Shown here piece after piece: positions 18,620 through 28,629 of a stretch of DNA of 64,000 nucleotides (within the stretch, counting starts at the first letter, position 1; each line of letters starts with the position of its first letter). This DNA is from Saccharomycopsis phalli (taxonomy: Eukaryota; Ascomycota; Saccharomycetes; Ascoideales; Saccharomycopsidaceae). Under the pieces are notes generated by a model. It had not been told where the DNA came from. It was given only the letters and a program-made list of their open reading frames with translations, and made no database searches. The stretch spans positions 868,001-932,000 of the forward strand of contig CP073212.1 of the NCBI GenBank assembly GCA_020342235.1, read 5' to 3'. The position numbers were made by a program, and so were the translations under genes.

Positions 18620-21600
18620 AGATAACAATCATCTCGATCAACATCCAGAAACGAAGGCCGCATCTAGAAGCGGTCCTTGACCATTACAAGAATTCGGCAG
18701 TAATACTATTAGTCCAGGAGACTGCACGTCAGTGCAACCCCGATGAGACTTGCAACCACGCCGCCTATGACAAATATGATTACCTCCCTGAGGTAAACGA
18801 CCAGTCAGCCCGACCTAGGGCCACGACATATGTTAACAAGAAAATTAAAGATCAACAATATGGCTACCGCACAAGGTATATCAATGAATTAAAAGATAGA
18901 GACTGTGTGGGAATCACCTTAGAATCACGAAAGCAAGTTGTAGACATCATCAACATCTACAATGCGCCGCACGATTCCAAGGCCCACCTCAAGTCCCGGT
19001 CGCTAAAACTAGTAAGAAACTACATTATAGACAAACAAGGAATTTTCAATGGAATTATCATGGGCGACCTCAATGCAGCCCACCCAGCCTTTACCTCTCG
19101 CAACATAGCAGGGGTGGAAGCACGGAAGGCCACACTGAGGATCGATGACATCATGGAAATGGGGAAACTCCAATGCCTTAACATCATCGACCAGCCCACA
19201 CACCGTGACGGTAACACTCTTGATGTTATACTAATCAGCGATAAGTTGGAAGGGCAAGTGACACCACAGCCAAAGCTTCGGCAATTCGGCTCCGACCACT
19301 TCGGTCTTCGCGTATCACTCCGCCCTCCCGACATGTCGAACAAGATCAAGCCAAAAACGGTGCATAACTACTCTAAAACGGACTGGTCAAAGGTACGTGC
19401 AACACTAGATAAACGTCGGTTCGCAAGCGCCATCCACACAGAGGATGAACTAAACAAGGCATCCGCCAAGTTAACCCAGAGTCTAAGGCAACTAATTGAC
19501 AGAAACACCCCGATGAAACTAGTAAATAGCCGCTCAAAAAGGTGGTTCACTCAAGAAGTCAAAGACGCGTATAGAACTGTCACAAGCCTCGCAATGGACA
19601 ATCCAGAACGAAGCAATGCTCAGAAGGCCTTTCAGGAAACTGTTCAAAAAGCCAAATCCAAGTGCTGGAATGATTTCTTACTCAAGTTGGACCACACCAC
19701 CATCTGGACTGCTTACAGATACACAAACCCAGCAAAGCGCCATAGAATGATGAAACTGTACGAGGAACAACACGAAGCCTTTGGCAAAACCTTTTACCCA
19801 CAGATCACTGTAGGTGAGAGCCTCACGCCAGCTTCGTTCCAACCGCACAACACTCATTGGGACGACATCGAACCAATAACGAAGGAGGAAATATTCAACA
19901 CCATCAGATACCTAAAGCTCAAAAAAGCTCCAGGTCCTGACCAGCTCACCGTTGGTCAAATCAGGGAGCTTTGGCATGGGAAAACCTTCCCTGACCAGTT
20001 GGAATTGATCTACAACGCGTGCCTCAAACTTGGAGCATTCCCCAAACAGTGGAAAACCAGCATCACGGTAGTAATCCCGAAACCGGGAAAGGCCAATTAC
20101 GAGACACCAAAATCATTTCGACCAATTAGCTTACTCAATATACTTGGGAAAATCTTCGAGTCAATCATGACCCAAAGATTGGTTGCCAAAATCCAACTTC
20201 CATCTTACCAATTTGGGGGGCGCAAAGGGTACTGCGCAACGGATGCGGTTACAACCTTAGTAAATAACCTCAAGGTCCACGCCCAGACTCACCTCAAGGA
20301 CAACCAGAAAATGCCACTAGACAACTCCAGCCACTCCGGAGCAGTCCTAGTCGACATTGAAGGTGCCTTCAACAACATGAGCCACCCGATCCTACTACAA
20401 AAGATGCAGGCCGTCGGCGCTCCACCCGAGATAATTAATTGGACTAATAACTTCCTCCAGAACCGAAGCACTCAGCTAAAAATTGATGGACAGTTATCAG
20501 ACCAGCACCTCCCGTTACGTTCGGTGTCCCACAAGGCTCTCCAATCTCTCCAATCCTCTTCATGATCTACACCCACGACCTCTACAACCGGCTTGAGCGG
20601 AAAGGGGCTGTGGCTTTAGGATTCATTGATGACATTACAATTGTCAAAACGGGATCCCGAGGCGACATTGAGCATACACTTCAACGATGCTTACAGGAAT
20701 GCCATCAATGGGGTCAAGAGAATTTCACAAGCTTTGACTATGGCCCGAAACTACAATACATACGATTCTTCCCGAATCGAAGACGGTTACCGAACTGTGA
20801 ATCTAGCCTCCAACTTCCGAACGGAGGACGAAAGGAGGAAACAAACGAGGTCAAGTTATTAGGCATTACCCTTGATTCAAGACTCAGCTTCAGGAGCCAT
20901 CTAAAACAAACATTGTCCAAGATGCGCCGTACTGCTGAACAAATAAGGTACTTAAGCCGAATGACACGAGGAACCACGGGACGTACCACGATAATATTGT
21001 TCAAAACGTGCGCAGTCCCCATCATATCGTATGGACTCGAGGTGTTCTATAACAGCATGACAAAAACCCAATGGGGTCAGGTCAGTGTGATATTCAACTC
21101 AATCCTACGACTGGCGCTAGGCCTCCTCAGACCCACGTCCACCCCGATCATCTATATCGAAAGTGGTATTCCACCACCAACGATCCTACTCAAGTCCTTG
21201 GCAATAATGAAATCTATGAGATGGTTCATGAATACATCACGCCAAAACCCAGTCCGCTCAAGTTTGTTCCAAACTACCACGATCAATGGAAGCACGAGAA
21301 TCATAATTCCAAAGCGCCCTCTTATCCAGGACATGTTACAGGCAACAGCCCCTCACAATCCAGATATCAGAACGTTTGACGCAGCCGCTCGATTACTTGA
21401 ACAACGCGCGGATTATGCACTAGAGGAACAACGACTCGAGGACGACCCGCCACCGATGCAAGATCCAAGACGGACCCGCATCCAGATGCTCAAGAAAATA
21501 GCCTCAGACGCAGCAACCAAAGAGTGGCAAGCAATGATCACCTCAACCAGCGAATCATTCCCAAACCACTATAGGAACGCACGCAAAATCAGCACCACTC

Positions 21601-21968
21601 CTTTCAAAGTGCACCGAGACAAAACCAAGCTCCTCCTCACGGAAGCACTTGCAGGCCCCAAGGCAATCCTCAGTTTGGCATCACAACTACTCAGCGGAAA
21701 GAGCCTCACAGACGGATCGTTGCTCAAATTATTTGGCAATGATGACCCAAAGTGCAAACGATGTGGGACTCACTCCCCCTCCATCATACATGACCTACGA
21801 TGCCCAGAGCTCCTAGAAGCTCGAATTCTATCGCGCATTGATGACATACTAGATTCCACTCATGGCATACGCAATACGCTTGGAAAAGTGTTTGCCGACC
21901 AAAAATCAGTCCACAAACTCCTTGAGTTCTACCAGAACGTGTTGGAATATGATTCCTCCAACACATGA
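18616..21968 (+). pseudogene. LINE ORF2: endonuclease and reverse transcriptase, one frameshift
   Basis: Starts at the ATG that overlaps the ORF1 stop. Residues ~1-240 form an exonuclease/endonuclease/phosphatase-type nicking domain (LLVQETAR, IMGDLNAAHPAF, TLDVILIS, SDHFGLRVSL). The reverse transcriptase follows: KAPGPDQLT, VVIPKPGK, FRPISLLN, VLVDIEGAFNN, then GVPQGSPISP and FIDDITIV with the catalytic Asp pair (~20620-20646). The C-terminus carries a zinc knuckle, CKRCGTHSPSIIHDLRC (C-X2-C-X8-H-X3-C). The frame changes once, at about 20500-20520, directly before GVPQGSPISP. The first frame then stops at 20563-20565, and the rest is open to 21968. The break could be real decay, a sequencing error or, less likely, programmed. 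Confidence 0.88.
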
Positions 21969-22225
21969 TGAGATTCAGCGGTCACATTCGACAACAAGAG
22001 TGACCAGGCTTCTTACACAATCCATACAAGCACCAAGCACCAACAATATAACTGCCCCCACTGAAGTTTTTAATCCCAAGCAACCAAATGAGGGTTGACA
22101 AAGGGTTTTCTTCAACAGCAATGCTGCCTCAGGATGTTCCTGAGTGAAAATATATCTGTCGAATCACCGTATTGCCGGAGACAATATATAGCTAAATACA
22201 AAAATAAATATTATTATTATTATTA

Positions 22226-22237
22226 TTAGAGTCCAAG
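22226..22237 (+). repeat. LINE target-site duplication, right
   Basis: TTAGAGTCCAAG, identical to 17143-17154, directly after the (TTA)n tail. Confidence 0.85.
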
Positions 22238-23577
22238 TAGATTCTTGCAACACTTTTATCGCGACATCATTCTTTGGTTCAATTCTAGAAATTTCTCACG
22301 ACATCCATTTCAAAACAAAAAGATTACAACAAATGCCAACGAGTCCAATTGTCAACTAGCAACTCACTGCTCCACTTTCATCGGAACCATTGCCTTTTTA
22401 TCCTGTAATCCACTTGTATAACTGATTTGAACGAGACAACTGTGACAATCCTAATTTCCAAACAAAGATGAATACATGATATAGGATATTCTTGTATACA
22501 ACTCCTCATGTTTCAACAGTCGAGTCATCATTCTGACTAAGATCTACCAGAGATTTCATCAAGAGGTTACAAACTATTAATCTTTACAACCATTCGAGTC
22601 CAAAGGAAAAAATTACATAGTCCTCGATATAGCATCTAAAATATACCCTATTCCAACCCTACGCTAATAATCACAACGGATTACGTCAATTTCATGAGTT
22701 TTCCCAACCATTGGGTACCCAGATAAGAAAATTATCAATCTGTAGCTCAACACGCCAATCATCCATAGTATAACAAGAAAATCCCATTTACTAATAAAAT
22801 TTACAACTAATCTTTCCAAGTTTGAGGAATATCGTGCTTGTTGGAAGTTAAGCACCAGACATTGGTCATGTGAATTTCAAATACAACGCCATCACGTGAC
22901 TTAATGACTCGCTGCACATGGAATATTTATTTTAGTGTACATTCCATATACCAAACACTGGAAGACGAATAAAATTTCAATGTTAGTATAAACTGTGTGT
23001 TTATAATTTGCTTATGAAATGGCGGCAAATATAAATACTGATCAACTGTGGCGATGGATGATCAACACTGGTTGAAGAAGTATTTACACATGACTATATT
23101 TTGTGCCTTTTCAATAAAACTGTTTTGACTGGGCATTGATTATCAATCAGAGTTATTATGTCTAGGGTGTAATGGCGGTTAGGTGTCGTCAATCAATGTT
23201 TTTACTGCAGAAAATGGCTAGAGCAAAAAATTCCTTCATGTAGGCATTGCTTGCTATTTTTAAAGCTCCTCAAATCTGCCTCATCAGCCCAAGTTACAAT
23301 AACTGAATCAGTTGGCAAGAGTAAATTTGGCGATATTCGTTGACAATAAGGACTGAAATGTGATGTGAATTAGTTTTCATTACACATGAACATTGATGGA
23401 CATGGCTCCTAGGCGAATTCTGTCAATGGATGAATGTTAGACTTGAGAATTTACACAAGTCAAATGAAATGACTGTGTAATGTACAGTTTTATACCACTA
23501 CAGGCGAGCTGAGACCATTTTTAATGGTTGGCTTGTATTTTCTCTGGGAATGTTGTCGAAACACGTCTGGAGAAGTG

Positions 23578-23668
23578 ACCAATTATAAGTTTAATTACAA
23601 GTTTAATTACAAGTTTAATTACAAGTTTAATTACAAGTTTAATTACAAGTTTAATTACAAGTTTTATC
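23578..23668. repeat. 12-bp minisatellite (AAGTTTAATTAC)
   Basis: Seven to eight near-perfect copies, followed by degenerate CAAGTCTAATCATATTA units. Confidence 0.85.
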
Positions 23669-23814
23669 ATATTATAAGTTTAATCATTACAAGTCTAATC
23701 ATATTACAGCTCTAATCATTACAAGTCTAATCATAATACAACTCTAATTATATTATAAGTCTAATAATATTACAAGTTTGATTATTTTATAAGTGTAACC
23801 ATTACAAGGCTAAT

Positions 23815-23960
23815 ACAAATCATTACAAGACCAATCATTAAAAGACCAATCATTAAAAGACCAATCATTAAAAGACGAATCATTAAAGACTAATCATTAA
23901 AAGACCAATCATTAAAAGACCAATCATTAAAGACTAATCATTAAAGACTAATCATTACAA
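23815..23960. repeat. 14-bp minisatellite (AAGACCAATCATTA)
   Basis: About ten copies, with the variant AAGACTAATCATTA. It appears to have grown out of the neighbouring array. Confidence 0.82.
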
Positions 23961-24223
23961 GCATTAGTCTCAATACGACTATCAAAACTCTCCACGTTCA
24001 CGTGACATGACACTGGACAATACAGGCAATAACGAAAGCGTCTTTTAAAGCAAAAATCAAAGTCATGATATAAAAATAGATAAATCAGAGTACAAGCACA
24101 TACAACAACATAGCGACACGAGAGCAACACACTGCCAATACGTTTAAAAAAACAAAATCACCCATACCGAAACCGCATATATTTGATAATGTCCAAAACA
24201 CTAATCAGTCCCCTACCAGTCCA

Positions 24224-24835
24224 CTAATCAGAATCATAAACACTCTCATCTATCTCATATTTGTTGAGCCGGTACAATGCCATTGCAGCTTGTGCGTCTT
24301 CCACCGAAGAATGAGGACCATCTTGGATATCAAGATTCAACACCTGCCGGGCAAGTTTCTTCAAGCTAGGCTTCTGGCCCCCGGAATAACGACGATACCC
24401 GTCCCATTGAGCCGTGTCTCTGATATCTTCATATGGATGGTCAATTCCCATAATATCCAAGTCGTTGTCCAAGGAATGGCCGACCAAGATCCGGTCCTCG
24501 ATCATTTCCTCCACGAGATCAATTGCCTCGTCGGTGCTATAAGCCCCTCTCAAGTGTCTTGGGGTGATTCCGCTGACCCATGTGCGGAAATCGGTGATCC
24601 GTTCGTCGGGACTCACATAGATATCAAGAAGTTCGCGGCCATAATAATTCACCACCGACACACGAGCTAGAGCCAGAGTCCGACCAGGACCTACGCCCAC
24701 AAACTCACAGTCAATGGCAACATATCGACCAGCAGCACTTGTCTTTCGATGATCGAGATAATGCAAGTTGGATTCGTCATAGCGCAAGTTCTGGCCTCTC
24801 AGCAATAACAAAATCTCAAGGTCAGACTCGGACAT
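24224..24835 (-). CDS. REX4: RNA exonuclease 4 (DEDDh 3'-5' exonuclease)
   Basis: 203 residues from the preferred start MSESDLE; an in-frame ATG seven codons upstream (24856) gives MNHYIIA and looks less likely. The exonuclease motifs are all present: Exo I AIDCEFVGVGPG (D and E), Exo II GHSLDNDLD, and Exo III HSSVEDAQAAMALY with the catalytic His and Asp. KYxGxQKPSLKKLA-like spacing and the SVVNYYGRELLD segment are typical of Rex4. In yeast Rex4 is a nuclear or nucleolar enzyme linked to pre-rRNA processing. Short for the family (Saccharomyces Rex4 is ~289 residues): the basic N-terminal extension is missing. Divergent from MHF1. Confidence 0.88.
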   Translation of the reverse strand: MSESDLEILLLLRGQNLRYDESNLHYLDHRKTSAAGRYVAIDCEFVGVGPGRTLALARVSVVNYYGRELLDIYVSPDERITDFRTWVSGITPRHLRGAYSTDEAIDLVEEMIEDRILVGHSLDNDLDIMGIDHPYEDIRDTAQWDGYRRYSGGQKPSLKKLARQVLNLDIQDGPHSSVEDAQAAMALYRLNKYEIDESVYDSD

Positions 24836-24856
24836 GGCAATGATATAATGATTCAA

Positions 24857-24981
24857 TAATTGAAGAGTTGAGAGGTGTTATACTCGGGAACTGTTTCCAG
24901 GGGGGTGCCCCCATCGCCCATATGCGGGTAACCCCGGACCACGGCCCTCTGAAATTCAAAATTGTCTTTTGAAACCGGGTC
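24857..24981. promoter_or_regulatory. Bidirectional REX4-MHF1 promoter with Reb1-like site
   Basis: A 125-bp gap between divergent genes, GC-rich in an AT-rich setting. CGGGTAA at 24925-24931 matches the Reb1 general regulatory factor consensus. A GGGGGGTGCCCCC palindrome-like element lies at ~24900-24912. Confidence 0.5.
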
Positions 24982-25380
24982 ATGAAAGAATTGAGTGAGC
25001 AGGAGCTTGAGGTTGTGTCACATCTTCGAGCCTCGTTGTGGTGTACTGTGACCAAGCTAGTCGAGGCTGAAACCAAGAAACTAGGGGTGGTACCTACTCC
25101 AAACTACGTGGCGCTGTTGGTACAATTGGTATTTGATCAGACGTTGGCAGTTGGAGATGATCTCCAGAGCTTTGCGCAGCATGCGAAACGCAAGACAGTG
25201 GTTCCTGAGGACATGTATATGGTTACCCGGAAGAATCCGCAGTTGACGGAGATTTTGAAGCGTATGGGGAAGGAATTGAAGAAGGGCAAGGTGGAGAAGC
25301 AAAAGGGTGAAGGTGTGGAGCAGGTAAATCAAGGAGAGGAGGATGAGTTTGATGACGATATTGATTTTTCGGCGATATGA
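24982..25380 (+). CDS. MHF1: CENP-S/Mhf1 histone-fold protein
   Basis: 132 residues with a single histone fold. The sequence RASLWCTVTKLVEAETKKLG, then TPNYVALLVQLVFDQ, LQSFAQHAKRKTV and the motif RKNPQLTEILK match CENP-S. The family forms a tetramer with CENP-X/Mhf2 that binds DNA, works with the FANCM/Mph1 helicase in replication-fork repair, and supports the kinetochore. The acidic tail (EEDEFDDDIDF) is common in the family. The length is normal. It shares a short divergent promoter with REX4. Confidence 0.9.
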   Translation: MKELSEQELEVVSHLRASLWCTVTKLVEAETKKLGVVPTPNYVALLVQLVFDQTLAVGDDLQSFAQHAKRKTVVPEDMYMVTRKNPQLTEILKRMGKELKKGKVEKQKGEGVEQVNQGEEDEFDDDIDFSAI

Positions 25381-25409
25381 GGATATTGTAGGTATGTGGG
25401 AGATATAAG

Positions 25410-25512
25410 CTAGCAAGGTAGCTAGCATGGATAGACTAGCATGGATAGACTAGCATGGATAGACTAGCATGGATAAACTAGCATGGATAAGCTAACATGG
25501 ATAAACTAACAT
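25410..25512. repeat. 14-bp minisatellite (CATGGATAGACTAG)
   Basis: Seven copies, the last ones with AAACTA in place of AGACTA. Directly downstream of MHF1. Confidence 0.82.
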
Positions 25513-25699
25513 GGATAATTGAACGTTTTGGCCAATGAACCAGTGCAAGATTGAAACTAACATTCCATCCAGTGATAATGACTGAAACATGCACTCATTG
25601 TGTCGGGAGAATTAATTCCTGTGCATCTAATTGGTCCTTGGAATATGAATTCATTGATGCGGCGGATACGTTGTGTTGATTGAAATCATGTCAAAGAAA

Positions 25700-25770
25700 T
25701 GTAATACAACAACTAGGATACGAGTTGGTGAATCGGCCAAATATATTTACTTGACTATTCATGCTTACGT
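25700..25770 (+). repeat. Dispersed repeat family C copy
   Basis: GTAATACAACAACTAGGATA, then CGAGTTGGTGAATCGG and CCAAATATATTTACTTGACT match the family C core. Confidence 0.6.
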
Positions 25771-26273
25771 GACTTGTTCTGTAGAATGAACCTGGCTAGT
25801 CATGACTTTGTGCAAAGATATTGAGTCGAAAGAAATAAAGACAAGAGATGAGAAAAAGAAAAAAGGTATGATAAGCATGTCATGATAAAGTATATCACGA
25901 TAAAGAATGACACAGAATGCATTTCATGAAACTAAAAGTCAAGAAATTAAACCCCTCTTTCTATTACAATGGAAATCATACAAAGAATCATCAACTCACG
26001 TAACTAGTCTTTTTCCATGATTCAACATATACCTAGTGTCGCGGTTAACAACTACTACAGAACAAGTTCACTAGTGCAAAATCGGTGTCGGTAAAGACAT
26101 TGCCGACTCCCGGTTTTGATTAGACCAAGTAATCCAACCAATGGTATTTTGGAAACAATATTATTGGAGGATAAAGGTCTGATAAGAGATCCAGAAAGTC
26201 CATATAAGGAGGGATTTCTCCTTATAGTAAACACACAATTCAACGAACCAGTTCAGCTAGACATTATATCTAG

Positions 26274-26394
26274 CAGAGTCCAATCCGGTTATCCATATCC
26301 TAAAGGAACAAAACAAATAATTAAGTAGTTTACAGTTCATCATAATACTATGTCTAATTCAGACAAAACTATAAACCACGACACCTAGACTACT
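26274..26394 (+). repeat. Dispersed repeat family D, copy 1
   Basis: About 115 bp that match 45383-45498 in reverse complement at roughly 85-90% by eye. Shared words include CAATCCGGTTATCCA, AAACAAATAATTAAGTAGTT and TAATACTATGTCTA. It is the best conserved repeat pair apart from the LINE. The family is unknown. Confidence 0.78.
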
Positions 26395-26474
26395 TCTATG
26401 CTAAACAAAGTAATCACGAGCATGCAGTGTAAAGTCTACAAACTTATTACAAAATCATGAAAGATAAGGAACAA

Positions 26475-26540
26475 ACCAGCGTAATATAGTAGTTAGGATA
26501 CGTTTTGGTACAATGGCTAAAATATATTCACTTGGACCAA
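26475..26540 (+). repeat. Dispersed repeat family C copy
   Basis: CGTAATATAGTAGTTAGGAT, then ACGTTTTGGTACAATGG and CTAAAATATATTCACTTGGA: among the cleanest versions of the core. Confidence 0.66.
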
Positions 26541-26680
26541 CAAATGCCAATCCACAATCTGATAAGTTGGAGATTCAGCACTCCTTCTAAACCTCTTGAC
26601 TCCAAAGAAGCTACTATATTACCACCGACTCTAGCAAATATGCCGTCGGAACACCATTTTGTCAATCTATAAATCTAAAA

Positions 26681-26960
26681 TGGCACCAATTGAAAAGATT
26701 AAATCAATTCCCAGCCAACTGGAGCGAGTTCTACACTATTCGTCTCACTGTCTGTAAGTTCTCTTATTACCTCACGTCGCATCCCAACTGTTCAAACTAA
26801 TTACAAGCCACTTTCCCAAGTCTTCCAGTCACAGTCCCTACACCAAACATCGCCGATGGTCGTTATAAATACTCCTATATCAACATTGAATTTCCTTTTG
26901 GTGTCGAGAACAACTGGCTGATTTTCCATGCTTTCACACCGTCACTCCATGTCCGAATAT
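26681..26960 (+). pseudogene. Possible intron-bearing gene relic, Janus/PHPT1-like
   Basis: A short frame at 26681 (MAPIEKIKSIPSQLERVLHY) ends at a GTAAGT; ~50 bp later CTAATTACAAG could be a branchpoint plus acceptor. Beyond it one frame reads LPVTVPTPNIADGRYKYSYI then NIEFPFGVENNWL, which recalls the start of phosphohistidine phosphatase (Janus/PHPT1) proteins (IPD-DGxFKYVLI). The frames do not join cleanly and no C-terminal half is seen. Weak, offered as a candidate relic only. Confidence 0.22.
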
Positions 26961-27324
26961 AAGACGACAAGGAATAGTGTAGTTATTACGAAGGGAGCGA
27001 ATCCGTTTTATTTAAAGTGGCTCTATTGAGCTATAGAAGTTTGGTGATTAGTACAAGATTAGAGCTACTTCCTAAATTAATCAATCCAATTTTGCCTATT
27101 CATCCAGTTATTCAATTCCAAAAAAACAAACACTAGTCAGCTATCCAAATCTCTACACTATTACGTTATTCTGGGTTTTGTGGATTTGGAAAAGTAATGC
27201 ATTTAACTCGAGTAAGAAATGAAGACTTGAATCTCCGGTAGAAGACCATGACTATGTGATAGTTTCACTGGTGGTGATATATTAAAATGTCAAACATTTA
27301 GTTTGATAACGTTGAGACTGAAGT

Positions 27325-27735
27325 ATCAGATAGTATCCAAGTGAGTTACGTCTCTTTGAAAACAGTACTAGGCATATCGAGGCCGAACTTTTACCAATCC
27401 AACTACATTTAAAACGATTTGCCATGGAAAAGTGCAACAATGGTTAATCAACACCAACCCAAGTTCTCACCAATGGGCTATTTGATGGTGGTTGAATCAT
27501 AAGCAAAGACGCAAAACTCAAGTCCTAAGATGAAATAAATAAACCAATGACAAAGATTGGTAGACGCCATATTACTCTTCCGACTCACTACAAAACTCTA
27601 CGAGGAACAGATTCACCAAAGGTTACTACTTCCAAAGGTAAACTTCTACTCTGAAGCACTAGCTGGACCAAAAAATTACAAGTCTAATTAGTCAACTACT
27701 TGGAAAAAATTAATATCAAGTAGCCTCAGGACACA
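27325..27735 (+). mobile_element. Decayed LINE fragment (second subfamily)
   Basis: Translated pieces line up with the C-terminal part of LINE ORF2 at 21160-21710: HIEAELLPIQLHLKRF against YIESGIPPPTILLKSL, RKTQVL against RTRIQML, HYKTLRGTDSPKV, GKLLL, and SLISQLLG against SLASQLLSG. Several stops and frame changes interrupt it. The block HYxTLRGTDSP is shared with the copy at 63886-64000 but not with the full-length element, which marks a separate subfamily. Confidence 0.72.
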
Positions 27736-28004
27736 ATTCCTACATGTAATCCAAAGTGCTATTTTGTGAAATTCCTTTACAACCCCATGATAGATGGCCA
27801 TGTTTAAAGGTATTGGAATCTTGGAAAATGGGCAAGGTTTACAAGGAGAGTGCAAATTGTCTTTTAAAGATGATGGCAGTTTACACATGTGTCGAATTCT
27901 ATAAGTTGGCGAATAGATTATTTTTTCACATCGACACAAGGGCCACCATTACCTAGATCCATGGGTTTATTGTAGGTTTTAAGATCAAGTGGAGTTTTAC
28001 GTGA

Positions 28005-28170
28005 GGGTTTTCTCTCGACGCCATTTAGCGGTGTCGTTTGTTTTTAGATGGTGAAATACATTTCCATACCGGGGGAGTCTAGTATAGCTAGAAGCAACTA
28101 AGAATAGTAGTGTAGTAACCAGGATACGAGTTGGTAAATGGTTGAAATGTATTGTCTGGCTATTTAGACT
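28005..28170 (+). repeat. Family B-like stretch followed by family C
   Basis: GGTTTTCTCTCGACGCC and GGGAGTCTAGTATAGCTA recall family B. AGTAACCAGGATACGAGTTG, then GTAAATGG and TCTGGCTATTTAGACTTG are family C. The order B then C is as at 5690 and 48095, but C is in the opposite orientation. Confidence 0.5.
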
Positions 28171-28244
28171 TGAAGATGAAGTGAAATGAACTTTTGCTAA
28201 ACAAAGATTTGTTGGGATTCGTTGTCTTAAAGATGGTAGTTTTA

Positions 28245-28390
28245 GGAAGAAGCACAATTGACAAGACTAGTATAATTAACCAGAGAGCCCAATTTATAAG
28301 GCTAGTACAATTACCGGAAGAAACAATTGATAAGACTAGCACAATTACTGGAGGAAACAATTGATAAGACGAGCACAATTACTGAAAGGA
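28245..28390 (+). repeat. ~34-bp tandem repeat (CAATTGATAAGACTAG)
   Basis: Four imperfect copies of a unit with CAATTGATAAGACTAGCA and CAATTACTGGAGGAAA. A related stretch lies at 62190-62260, also just after a family C copy, so the unit may belong to the same dispersed element. Confidence 0.68.
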
Positions 28391-28629
28391 TCATGGGAGA
28401 AAGTAACGAATTAGTGTAGCTCCAAGAAAAAAGTGAAACTCTTTATTAATACAACGGGAAATGTCAGATAATATCAGACTTGAAATTTTCATATTGAAAT
28501 GCATGAATTATCATACTAAAATACTTTATTATCATATTGAAATACTCAAATTTTCAGCAATTTCATAGCATCCATCTAACCACACTACACTCCATCAATA
28601 TATTTACATGAAATACATACACCACCTCT

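Larger units (their letters stand above)
17155..22225 (+). mobile_element. Nearly whole non-LTR retrotransposon (LINE)
   Basis: A 5.07-kb element bounded by a 12-bp exact target-site duplication. It has two overlapping coding regions (ORF1, then ORF2 with endonuclease and reverse transcriptase). The 3' untranslated region ends in TATATAGCTAAATACAAAAA, then TAAATA and a (TTA)n tail. The RT sequence (VVIPKPGKANYETPKSFRP; PISLLN; FIDDITIV) resembles Tad1/I-group elements of fungi more than mammalian L1; the clade is inferred. The coding DNA is less AT-rich than its surroundings. The exact duplication and long open frames suggest a recent insertion. The element begins with a run of A and the ORF1 ATG is 7 bp in, so it has essentially no 5' leader. 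Confidence 0.93.
22238..24223. other. AT-rich intergenic, two minisatellites, no gene seen
   Basis: No credible coding region. 22893-22898 and 23999-24004 are CACGTG sites, the second ~0.2 kb downstream of the REX4 stop. Tandem arrays fill 23578-23955. The frame at 23524-23715 is an artefact of the 12-bp array. Confidence 0.65.
25381..28629. other. Repeat graveyard, no intact gene seen
   Basis: 3.2 kb holding a 14-bp array (~25410-25512), family C copies (25700, 26475, 28105), a family D copy (26274-26394), a doubtful gene relic (26681-26960), a decayed LINE (27325-27735), a family B-like stretch (~28005-28095) and a 34-bp array (~28245-28390). An open frame at 26116-26328 ends inside the family D repeat and is probably part of that element. 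Confidence 0.62.

Noticed and set aside
23524-23715. NYKF-repeat frame
   Set aside because: A translation of the 12-bp minisatellite, whose unit length is a multiple of three.
22893-24004. CACGTG sites at 22893 and 23999 as promoters
   Set aside because: No start codon of a credible gene lies within reach in the right direction; a 6-bp match is expected by chance.
24224-25380. REX4-MHF1 as an operon-like functional pair
   Set aside because: The genes are divergent and their known roles (rRNA processing and DNA repair) do not link; a shared promoter is enough to explain the layout.
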